Below are positions 44,817 to 54,058 of a DNA stretch of 64,000 nucleotides, one piece after another (position 1 is the first letter of the stretch; each line of letters begins with the position of its first letter). Made by a program: the position numbers and the translations under genes. The notes under the pieces are model-generated. The model was given only the letters and a program-made list of their open reading frames with translations, searched no databases and was not told the origin of the DNA. This DNA comes from Chondrus crispus. Its lineage: Eukaryota > Rhodophyta > Florideophyceae > Gigartinales > Gigartinaceae. Location: assembly GCF_000350225.1 (NCBI RefSeq), contig NW_005178541.1, positions 62,001-126,000 of the forward strand, written 5' to 3'.

Positions 44817-47095
44817 CTAGCCACCAGCATCTCGAGATTCACACGTGACTAACGTCCTCGATATTTCTTTTTGTACTTTCACTGGGAGCTGCCCGCTCCG
44901 AAGAAGCTTAGGAAATTTGCAGAGAACGGAATCGACATAGATTTCGTCAGCATCGCCAACCGCAGGGCGAAATTTAGCTGTCAGCTCTGCGACTCCATTT
45001 TCGGGTTCCATCCATTGGGCCCACAACACGGCGATGCGTTGCTCTTGCCCAGGAACATGATTGTTCTTTTTCTGCTTCACTATCGCTCCAATCCAGAATC
45101 TCCCGAACTTGAGCTGGGTGACGTGCGGTCGGATCACAACAAGATCTCCCACATTGTACTCCACGCCCGCGATCAGTATCTCATCCATGTCGAAGTCAGG
45201 CTCCTCATCTTCAGAGCCTGGTGAGAGCGACTTTCCGCATCGCCCATCAGGCAGCCGTTCTCTCATGTGTACCGCATCGCGTGTGTAATGCCCGTTCATC
45301 TCTGGACAAGTGCTTAGGTTCCAAGCGCATGGAACTTCGCCACCAAGTGTCAGTCTTGCGATGAGAGTTCTAAGAGCTTCCATGCTCGCCTGGGACCCGA
45401 TCCGACGTTCAACTGCCTGAATGCGTTGCGTCATCTTGTGCGCGTCTTCTGTAGTGCTCTTCTTGCGTACAAGAGGAGGAATTGTCATTTTTCGTAGGTC
45501 CAAACTTAAGCCTGGGCGCAGAACCCCCCCGGCAGCCCAGAAGACAGTAGAGACACGGATCTCTGCTAAATTGGCCCAAGCTTGACCTCACACGTAGAGG
45601 CACCTGCTGCGTCAACTGTGAATGAGAACTCGTCGTACACAGTAAATCCACTGAGCTCTGAGGACGGTCGAAGAAGCCTATTAACCTCGAACAGAGCTTT
45701 CGTGTTGATAGTTGAGTCAATATGGGATATGATCGGCTGCGGAGTGAAGCTCTCCCCAAGCGCGGCATGTAATTCAGGAATAGTGCATATGTTCTTATCA
45801 CGGATGCCTGCCCCAGTCCTAGAAAACATCTGATCAATGTCCTCATGAGTGTGACCTTTAGGCGGATAACGTGCCATCACTTTTTTTGAATACTCCTCGA
45901 ACGACAAGCAGCTCAAAATACCCATGATTGAACGAGTTTTTGTTCTCGCGGGTGCAGTTGTCGAGTTGAACAAAGAGCACGGGAGGTAATATGAGATCCA
46001 AGGCTTGTAATCGGTTACTCTCGGACGTAATAACTCTGTGAATCACCTCGACTACAAGGTTGGATCCAGTTAGATTGTAGTCCTCCGTAGTGAACAAAAA
46101 TGCTCCGGAACCGGCTGACTTGCCTCCGTGGTTCAGTACACCAATGAGATGTATAGGAATACCCAGCCCAATTGAAGAAGCCTTCGATTTGCTCGCAAAA
46201 TGTGGCAATGCGTACTTCACTTGATCAGCGCCGTCTACAATCAAGGAAATCGTCCTGTCAGGGCGGAGCTGCGCTTCGTCTCTTGTCGCGTAGTACATGG
46301 CACGACTTGCACGTACGAACTGGATATGCTCGGACCGTCTCTGCAGCGTATCCTCTGTTTGCTCCGTGGTCAGAGGTCCATCCAAATCTTCGTCAAACTC
46401 GACGCATGTATCACACCTAGCAAACCCGTGCAGTCGTCTCGTCTTGATCTCAGGTGCAACCTCCTTCCTGGTCCGCACAAAGTGCGTGTAACCGCATGGG
46501 AGGCGACCAAGCGCCCTCTCCTGTTCACAGTAGTCTTCCCACACCTCTATTTTGTTGCGTTGTGGGAGATGGAAAACATCGCGCTCCGGACTGTGGTCAG
46601 CGTCGCTAGATTTCACTCCGAGAAGATACGCAGCAACAACGGTGTGCTTGCTGCCATCCAAAGATCTTGCGCGCCTATTTGCATACGGTGAAGACAGCGC
46701 ATGCGGAGTACCAAGCACACTATTAAGTAAGTCCGGCGACGCTGTTGTTACACTGCGCATGTATGAACGACAGACTACGATCCCATGGTACCGAAAACAG
46801 GCTTGTTCTTGCTGCTCGATCCACTATCAGAATCTCGGTCGTCAAGCGCATTTAGATCGGCCACGGGTCCGATGGGAAGTCGTTTCCGGTGAACTTGAGT
46901 TTTGCCGGCGCAAAAGGAACGACGGAGGCCCCTCGACTGCTGAAATGGAATGATCTGGCCACATCGCTGTGCGCAGCCCTCCACCGGTGGTTTGTACGTC
47001 CCCGCTTCATTTGCAAGCGCATTACGCCTCATTGCAGCAGAGGAATTTGACTTGCTGATTGCATTGCGATTGCGAGAGCTTCTTCCGCGCCGCAC
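44817..47095 (-). pseudogene. DUF7869-like protein, candidate transposase of the element
   Basis: A large gene in several frames. The N-terminus (47.1-46.8 kb) is basic. The central frame (46760-45858) has a Cys/His stretch (RLHGFARCDTCVEF), SLIVDGADQVKYALPHF, GVLNHGGKS, LFTTEDYNLTGSNLVVEV and PPVLFVQLDNCTRENKNS. Next comes PPKGHTHEDIDQMFSR, the hallmark run of the DUF7869 family as I remember it from oomycetes, sponges and algae. The regularly placed acids (VDGAD, QLDN, HEDID) resemble an RNase H-like nuclease, which would suit a transposase, but that is inference. The C-terminal part (45503-44817) has an SH3/chromo-like stretch (YNVGDLVVIRPHVTQLKFG). One frame shift falls in a run of seven A near 45880; two or three others exist. 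Confidence 0.65.
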
Positions 47096-47258
47096 AGAAC
47101 CGCTTTAGGACTCTGAATCAGAGCTGGAGCGTGGCATAGGAACCGACGCCGAAGTCCGAATGCGGACCGCCGTGGAATACTGCTACGACAAGCAGTAGAA
47201 GCAAGCGCCCCGCGCAGTGGCCGACTAAGGTCCGGGGCATACCAGGCTTTCGCGCCTA

Positions 47259-47998
47259 ATGTCAAGACCAATCTGCAGCCTTCGCTGGAATCTATCGAGA
47301 ATAAGCCCTACAGCAATGATGCTGAGAGAAGGCTGGAAAAATCTTCGGCAGGGTAGCAACGCCCTGCCGACGCCGCCACCCCTTGCCCACGGCACGTCCC
47401 ATTGGGCAATGCTCTCGCGCAGTGCAACGGCTGGCGTGCCAAGTGGTGTCGGCGGGCGAGGAGAGGCCGCTGCCCGTGCCGCACCGCAAAGGGCAGGACA
47501 GGGCGACATGATGGAGCACATGCTGCATGTGCCGGGCGGCGGGGACGCGGTGGCGAGGGATGGGGACCGCATGACGGGGCTAGCGCAGCTCAGGAAGAAC
47601 CTCCCGCGCATGATTGAGGGCGGGAGAAGGCCCTGGACCTGCCGCTGCCCGAGCTTGTCAGAGGCAAGCTGGAACGCGAGCAGGCGTATAAGATCGCGTC
47701 GCAGAAGGTCAGCGCCAAATGGGCGCGGGTAGTGGCCAAGAATTGCGAGAAGGAGGTGTTCAACTTTGCGAAGGGAACCGCAGAGACGGATAGGAGGAAT
47801 ATGAGCGCTGTCGAGGAGGGCTTCAAGATGGTTGAGGAGCGTGAGAAGGAAATCAAGATGATGCTTAGGCATGGGGGCGTGGGGAGCGATGTGCAGGTTG
47901 TGAGGAATGAGGAGAAGTTCTTCAAGATCAGCTGGAAGTCGCTGGAGTGTCCAAAGAGGAGCTTCTGGAGCTCCTCCTTGGACACTCCAGCGAATTAA
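47259..47998 (+). pseudogene. Utp14-like fragment
   Basis: The reading EKALDLPLPELVRGKLER then EQAYKIASQKVSAKWARVVA and KNCEKEVFNFAKGT follows the Utp14 pattern of PL.......R..AY....VSKW...V..NR.AE.L.F. Utp14 is part of the small-subunit processome that makes 18S rRNA. The 5' half (47.26-47.6 kb) is Gly/Ala-rich, in a shifted frame. Near its end the frame runs through a 51-bp hairpin, so the terminus is not native. A captured or duplicated piece, not a working gene. Confidence 0.4.
47941..47991. repeat. 51-bp near-perfect hairpin
   Basis: Arms 47941-47963 (GCTGGAGTGTCCAAAGAGGAG...) and 47969-47991 pair at 22 of 23 positions around the loop TCTGG. It lies at the 3' end of the Utp14-like fragment. 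It is probably an inverted duplication produced during a rearrangement, since one arm is in frame with the gene. Confidence 0.7.
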
Positions 47999-48111
47999 TG
48001 ATGGAAAACTCTGACGACAGTGATTGTTAAAACTCTGGGTGTGCACAGCATGCGACAGAGAAGCAGCTTGATGCTAAGATAGAGCAAGTAAAGGATTCTC
48101 TGAATCAATAA

Positions 48112-48835
48112 GAGAAGGCAAGTTCGAGATAGAAGAAGCGAAAAGGAGTGATAGGAATGAACTTCATGCACATAGCGTCGCGCTGCGCGGCCGCCAGTTC
48201 GACGCCCGTGTCGCGCGCTGCGTACGCAACGTCCACCAGAGGCGGATCACGGCCGCCGAGTGGCACCCGGCCGGCACGCACATCGGCACGGGAAACAAGG
48301 CCAGCATCATGGGCTTGTGAGGCGTCAGCGACGTCCGCCTCGGCGACTCCTCGCACGCGTGCTGCCGGCCGCAGCGCCGCCTACGTGCACTACTGCAACC
48401 TCACCACCTTTGAGTTCGTGCCCACAAGGGACGAGGTGTACAGTTGCGCGGCGGACAGTGTTGTGCAATGGCTCGCGCTGGAGCTGGTCGCGATCGCCGC
48501 ACAGCAGGAGAAGCGGAACGAGGGCGTCAGAGGCGGGGAGGAGGTGCTCAAAATGAACTCAGAGGGATGGCATGGGCAGCGCAATTTTAAGATGGCGTAC
48601 AGCTTGGCTGGCGACGGAAACGGGTTGTACATCGGTGATAGTGCCGGCTAATTGTGGCCCGTGGACTCGCAGGAGGCCGGCAAGAAGGGGGTGTGCTGGC
48701 GGTTGCAAAGAGGCAAGGTGACGTGCGCGGGAGTCAACGTGGCGGGGGGAATCTGATGGCAACGGCGAACAATGACCGGCGGGTGTGCGTGTGGGAGGCG
48801 TGGCGGATTGAGTGAGGCTCCGAGCTGTGGTGGTA
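48112..48835 (+). pseudogene. DDB2-like WD40 fragment
   Basis: Pieces in three plus frames match the plant-type DDB2 order: FEIEEAKRSDRNELHAHSVA, RITAAEWHPAGTHIGTGNKA, YVHYCNLTTFEFVPTRDEVY, LKMNSEGWHGQRNFKMAYSL, GLYIGDSAG and KVTCAGVNVAGG, with LMATANNDRRVCVWEAWR last. In DDB2 the NPDGW-type motif between blades is distinctive. DDB2 recognises UV lesions in DNA for excision repair with the CUL4-DDB1 ligase. Only three or four blades are present, with several frame shifts. It stops about 70 bp before the right inverted repeat, suggesting capture by the element. Confidence 0.6.
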
Positions 48836-48905
48836 CTCTTCGTCATGGACTCCAAGTGCAAGTTTCTGAGCTTGAGACCAACGAATATATAAAATATTTA
48901 TCGGG

Positions 48906-49143
48906 TACCGTGATGGCGTGACAGTCACGGGGAGGGCTGCAAGAGCACCAAGAGACCTCCCAGGGTCAAAATGCAAGCAGAAGACGCTAAGATACTTGCA
49001 GAACCCCTAAGGAGCTCCCATTACTTATTGTCTAGTGTCTTCAACGACTGCAGAATGGTTTAGTAACGTTTTGGTGGGCTTATAACATAACTAAAGAAAA
49101 GAACGATCTTTGCACTAGAAACCGATCTACCGGAAACCCCTGT
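48906..49143 (-). repeat. Right terminal inverted repeat
   Basis: Reverse complement of 36421-36657 at about 92 percent. Outer end ...GGAAACCCCTGT, followed by TTGTT. Confidence 0.85.
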
Positions 49144-49427
49144 TTGTTCCCGCAAACGCAATTCCAGGCGTGCTTTCCGCGTTTTCTTGTCTTTTTGGAA
49201 TTGAGAAGAATTGCCGCAGCCGCGAGCAGGTAGAAAAACATCCTTCTACGCCGCATTCGCAATAGGACAAGCTCAATTCGGCGGTGGATTTCAGGACTTA
49301 ACTTCATTGGTAGAGAAGATGTTTGAAACCCTAACGAAGGAAAGGGAGTGCTGGGGAGGACTGTGTTGGATACTGGCGGTTGCTGATCTATCATGACCGT
49401 TTTGGTCATGCACATCGAGGGACTCAT
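49144..49427 (-). pseudogene. Harbinger-B transposase, N-terminal part
   Basis: The minus frame has the short basic then hydrophobic start typical of these proteins (MRRRRMFFYLLAAAAILLNS), followed by a basic helix. The helix continues, in a frame shifted by one, as RLELRLREQ up to the insertion point. On the far side of the 12.7-kb element the protein goes on with LTFENLTLFYDD. This continuity is the main evidence that the element is a single insertion. Confidence 0.65.
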
Positions 49428-49429
49428 TA

Positions 49430-50622
49430 TAACAACACGTCGTCCAGCTTTGCTTTTGTCGAGCTACAGGGAGTCAGACTGGGCCGTGTGCATCCGCGAG
49501 GAGGCGTTGCTGTACCTTACATGCTGCGTGGATCTGCAGACCGTCCAGACTCTGTTCCATTTCCGAGGAGTGGAACTATGGGATGGCATTACAGTAAAAA
49601 CTACAGCAATGTGCTTCCGATTTTAGTGAAGAACTCAATAAAAACGGGGCGAGGGAAAGGAAAAACGAGAGAAAAGTCCTTTCTCAGATCTCACTCCGTC
49701 GTCGGTGGATAGTGGTGCGTGTATGATGTGTGCTATGTGTCCACGTGTATGGGTATCATCACAAAAAGAAAACCAGGCTGTTGGATCTTCGAGTGAAACA
49801 TGTAAGAGCAACGCCACCGCGCACATCTATTTGATCAATAGAATTTCCGCTCACAATTTTCAACCCCACCGCGCAATTCTGTGGTTCCATCCAGATAAGG
49901 CAGCCCTCACAGATAAGCATACAGCTATTTAGGTGTACCATAACAAACAGAATAAAGTCGCCGTCGTCTCCGCCACCTCCAGGTGTCGGGGGCATCGGAT
50001 CAGTTCTTGGCATCACAAATTCTATCGCTTTCCGAAATCGAATAGAACAATTTTGGGATCTATCCGAGCGCCGATAGATTCTAAAAATGTTCTATCCGGT
50101 GAATAGATTCCGCAATAGAATGCCACGTGCCAGACGTGTCAGCCGAATTCTGGCCAATTGTGCAACCTTCTCGCCTGAGAACCTCCGCTGCTTCGTCGCT
50201 GCAGCATGCATTCCGGTGGCGCGTGACCTGTGCATGCTCGCGACGATGCTTTCATGCTCGCCATCGCTGTCGTCCATATACTGTACTGAAGGACGCTTCC
50301 GAGGACTGTTCTCCGGTCCATTGGTGACGATAACTCGTGAGAGCGCGTAGTTGGACAATACCCGAGGGAGGGCGCGCGACGAAGAGGGAAGGAGGGCACA
50401 GGCTGCGGAAGAGAGACATGCAGCCGCGCGGGATTCACGGCGAGGGGTGGGCGTCTCGATGAACGATCGCCTCTTCGCAGACGATTTGTGACGTCTCGCT
50501 GTTGTCTGCGCGGGCATATACCGATAGATTTGCAACATATGCGTTGGGGCTGACGCGAATAGATTCCACACGAATAGATTGACGAATGGGCACAAAATTC
50601 AATTCGGGCAACCGGCGAATGG
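49430..50622. other. Unassigned region with AATAGAWT-like motif cluster
   Basis: About nine copies of a short motif (variants CAATAGAATT, GAATAGATTC, GATAGATTC) lie at 49836-50660, clustered at both ends of a 620-bp segment (50038-50660). A minus frame of 167 codons (50092-50595) lies inside; it is Arg/Ser-rich and has no recognised domain. A small non-autonomous element is possible, but I did not find matching ends. Confidence 0.35.
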
Positions 50623-51272
50623 TCAGCGTAAACGTTGTATTTCTATCCGGCAATAGAATCGACTCGGTGGGGATGCTCTAACGAGAGGGATTTTCTGGCC
50701 CTCAAGATGCCGTTCGATGCACTTGACGATATCGGCAAGGGCCGTACCATTTCGTTTTACTACCAATGGTGTGGTTGTAATGTTGCGATTTTCGTTACAA
50801 TACTCTGCTTTAACGTAACGAGTAGCGAATTCATCTGAGGGATGTAAACACTGCCTTACTACTTCAACAAAAACGATACCCCAATGGCACAAGCAACACT
50901 GAGTGGATTCAGAAAATGTTCAACGCGCCACATTTGGCAATCTGACCTGAGGACTGTTCAACTACCACTACCGTTCTCTTACTTGGATGCCTCGAGACTC
51001 GGTGGTTGCTGCGAGTCAAGTACCATCTCTAGAAAAACGAACAAGCATGCAGAGAACGCCATGTAGAAGAAGAAGCGCAACTTTTCCACATTAAGTGTAA
51101 GATTCTGCTCTGGACACTTTCCAGTAGCTCGCAAATACCTTTCTGGAGTGGGGAGCACGCCCTCATCAGTCAAGAACACTGTCTTTTCACTGAGGTGACT
51201 CGTCATATTCGAGCCGCGCGGTAGTACGAATGACAACCCAGTTCGCAAAGCAGGCTCCCCCGTCACCAGCAA
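50623..51272 (-). other. Possible membrane protein remnant
   Basis: Two adjoining minus frames (51272-50979 and 50892-50623). The first contains a probable transmembrane stretch LRFFFYMAFSACLFVFLEMV. A GT...AG interval at 50899-50982 lies between them, but splicing there does not keep frame with the second. The 5' end is cut by the gypsy-2 LTR at 51323. Family unknown. Confidence 0.3.
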
Positions 51273-51322
51273 ACGACCACATTACTCCCGTTGCGTAAGC
51301 TCATTTCCTGATGATGACAACG

Positions 51323-52347
51323 TGTAGTGCAATGCGCCTGTCGGGCAGAGACCGCGGTCCGATGGTCCAGCAAAAACAACAACAGCAACAAAAAGAAGAA
51401 CTGCCGACGGCACAGCGCTACGGAGTGTCCGACTCTCCCTTCTCCGTTTAAACGAGCTTGCGACTCGTAGTAGCTCGGATCCCTGATGCGGGGGGGGGGG
51501 CACAGAGAAATAGCCCGGCCCGGGATCGGTGTGGTAGAGACTTGCGAAGAGATCTGCTCAACAAGTGTGGAGTGGGGCGCGTACGTAGGTACCCCGGTTC
51601 CACTGGGTTGTAAGGCCAATGCTCGTTGAGCTTCTTTGACACCTTGTAACGCGACAAGGCCTTCGACGGGGGCGTAGCAACGCAGCCCGACGGGATGAAA
51701 TGAAAGTAGCAGCGCTACGTCAACCGTGCCACCCGATGGCTCGAAACACCTACACCGGTTCGGTCGCAACCGACCCCGATGGTACCAACACTGGCTCGTA
51801 CTACGACGGCGCCCCTCGAGGGAGACGTCGTTGCAACGGTCTCCGTCGGAAAATGGGTCACAGTAGCAGCGCTACGTCAACTGTGTCGCCCCATGGCTCG
51901 AAACACCTACACCGGTTCGGTCGCAACCGAGGCTGATGGCACCAACACAAGATAAGGGAAAATAGGTAGAATTAGAGATAGAAAAGAATACGGAAATAAA
52001 GGAAAGAAAAAAGGGAACCCCGAGCGATAGAGGATGCCGTAGGCTTAGGGAAAAGGGAGCGTCTTGATAGAGACGGACTTCGACCAAGGCGACATTCAAC
52101 TCCGGCAACTCGGGTTGGTTTATTGACTTGTTCGGTCAAAGGGCTAAGTTATATAGAGCCCCGCCGGGGCGAGTACAGTAGCTCCCGGCTCTAGATTCTA
52201 GATCTAATTAGTAAATAAAATTAAATAATTAAAATAATCGTGCGCTTCGTCGCACGCGCGTGTCCCCCAACCCCGGACTACAGTATCCAGTTTTTTTCCT
52301 TTTTCACTTCCTTCCTCCCCCCTACCCGAGACGGGTATTGCACTACA
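51323..52347 (-). repeat. 3' LTR of gypsy-2
   Basis: 1025 bp, clearly homologous to the gypsy-1 LTRs but diverged from them far more than those two differ from each other, so the two copies come from different source elements. Confidence 0.88.
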
Positions 52348-52670
52348 TATCCTCCTTCTGAGCACTCTCGCGCAGCGGCTTCACTCCCTTGCTTCCCAAC
52401 TTCTTCCTTTTTCTTCCGACCATCGGTCGCCGCTCGCGTGAGAGTAAGACGATCTCCATGTTTCCTTCATCGGATCCCACTGTCGGACATACCGCCCGCG
52501 GTCGCCGCGTTGTGGGCTTCTTACACACGCCTTCCATTCCTAGCGACCTTTCTTCCATACCACGACTTCCCCCGGACACCAACATTCCTGAACCGGCCTT
52601 CCATCCCGATCTCCATCCTTCATCAGCCCCGCGTTGATACCCCTCACTAGCCGAGCTCCAAGGTAAATCC

Positions 52671-54058
52671 ATGCGCGACTATCCTTTACTGTACGCGGCC
52701 ACTCCTTGGTTTTCCGCCATCGACGTGCGCGACGTCACTAGCATCGGGCGCGACTTTGCCGACGGTGCGGGGATGCTGCCGGGTCACCTTCCCCTTCAAG
52801 CCATTTCCTCCTACGATTGGCGTGACCGTGTCGCCATTCTCCCTTCTATCCTGCGTCGTTCCTCCCCTCGTGGCCGACAGGGCCTATCCCTGCGGTTCAT
52901 GGAAGCCGTTCTCAACCGTCTCGACCCATCCCTATCCGATGCCCTCATCCCTCCGTCCTTCGGATGTGACACGTGGAAGTTTCGCACGAAGGGGGAGCGT
53001 GATTACCTTGACAACCTCCTCAGCTGGACACGGGGTGACCCCGTGCTCGAGGCGGACCGCCTGTGGCATAACCAACTGACGGTGACTAACGATGCCATGT
53101 CATACACGCGCGCAATCCTCCCCCTCAATTTCCGATATATGAAACGCGGGAACATCCCCTTCTTCCAGCATACGGTCCGATTCGAGCGTAAGATGAGATC
53201 GGACACGGGATATTTCTTAGCTTACCAAATGGTTGAGGCGGGGGAAATTGCTCGGTCACACTACCCCAACCGGTACCAGCCACTCCCCTCATGGTGGGGA
53301 CAATTTGAGGTCTGCCAAGGGTTTTGGGCAGAGCTCGGTCCCATCCTTACCTACTTTGGAAGCCATCTCACTGATCCTCGTCACGGGTTGTAGGTTGTCT
53401 TTTTGACGGAGTGGTGCGTGAAGGTAGCCGCCACCTTTCCCTGGAGGCGTACGATTGTTGGCAGCTTTGGTATCTTCCCCCGAATCTCGTCGAGCTCATG
53501 TGACTTTTGGACTATACTGTGCCCTTGGGCGGAGCAGACACCGACTTCGAACTGCACTCCTTACTCGAAAAGATCAATCACGTCGACTGGGATGTTGTTC
53601 CCCCTATCAACTCATCCCGATCATTCGCGAGGCGACGCCCGTCCTTTTCTCCCGGTCGAAGTCACAGTGCGGCGGATGACTTTGTCTGGTTCAACCCTTG
53701 GACATCCGCGTTGTGCTCTCCCTCCGAAGCGCGCCTCAGTCGCCAATTCGGCAACCAAGTTCCAACCCCTGACGTAGCTCCCATACGAGCCATAGATCCC
53801 CGCGCAGACGACGTTTGCCCCCGACCGTCTGCTCCAGATTCCCCTCTCCCTGCAGCCCCTGCTGCTGCTCCACCTGCTGTCGATATCCCCTCGGCAGGGC
53901 ATACCGAAACTTTGTCGGTTAGGGAAGCGTTGTCTTCCCCACCGTCCCCATCAATTCCCAAAAAGAGCGACGGAGCCATTGACATCTACTGCACATTGCT
54001 CCGCGCTCATGGCATCGAAGGTGAAGCTCTCCAAGGGGCTTCCCTCGATGGTCTGTGA
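52671..54058 (+). other. Antisense open frame in the gypsy-2 3' region
   Basis: A 240-codon open frame (52671-53393) antisense to the element, Trp/Arg/Tyr-rich and globular-looking (SYDWRDRVAILPSILRRSS, LPSWWGQFEVCQGFWAEL). More coding-like antisense sequence follows to 54058 and ends in a Pro/Ala-rich and then a helical stretch. No family recognised. Nothing similar was found in gypsy-1. Either a captured gene or an antisense accessory gene of this lineage; as found it is interrupted. Confidence 0.5.

Larger units (their letters stand above)
36420..49143. mobile_element. 12.7-kb inverted-repeat DNA element with ParB, DNA methyltransferase and DUF7869 genes
   Basis: Its ends are near-identical inverted repeats of about 237 bp (36421-36657 and 48906-49143; ACAAGGGTTTCTGGTAG against ACAGGGGTTTCCGGTAG). 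TTGTT stands on both outer sides (36415-36419 and 49144-49148). Harbinger-B coding sequence lies on both flanks: the N-terminus at 49144-49427 and the catalytic core at 35682-36419, both minus strand. This is a discrete insertion, not a chance repeat pair. Inside, minus strand from right to left, are a DUF7869-like gene, a ParB-like gene, an N4/N6-type DNA methyltransferase, a small unknown gene and an NT-C2/coiled-coil gene. Utp14-like and DDB2-like pieces lie on the plus strand at the right end. I recognise no capsid, integrase or polymerase gene. The superfamily is unknown to me. Confidence 0.8.

Noticed and set aside
47225-48046. 273-codon minus-strand frame
   Set aside because: Antisense to the Utp14-like reading, Pro/Leu/His-rich, no motif.
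36420-49143. Polinton-like element
   Set aside because: Long inverted repeats would fit, but I see no polymerase B, retroviral-type integrase, ATPase, protease or capsid motif.
50899-50982. Candidate GT-AG intron joining two minus frames
   Set aside because: Splicing at these sites does not keep phase with the downstream frame, so it is not called.
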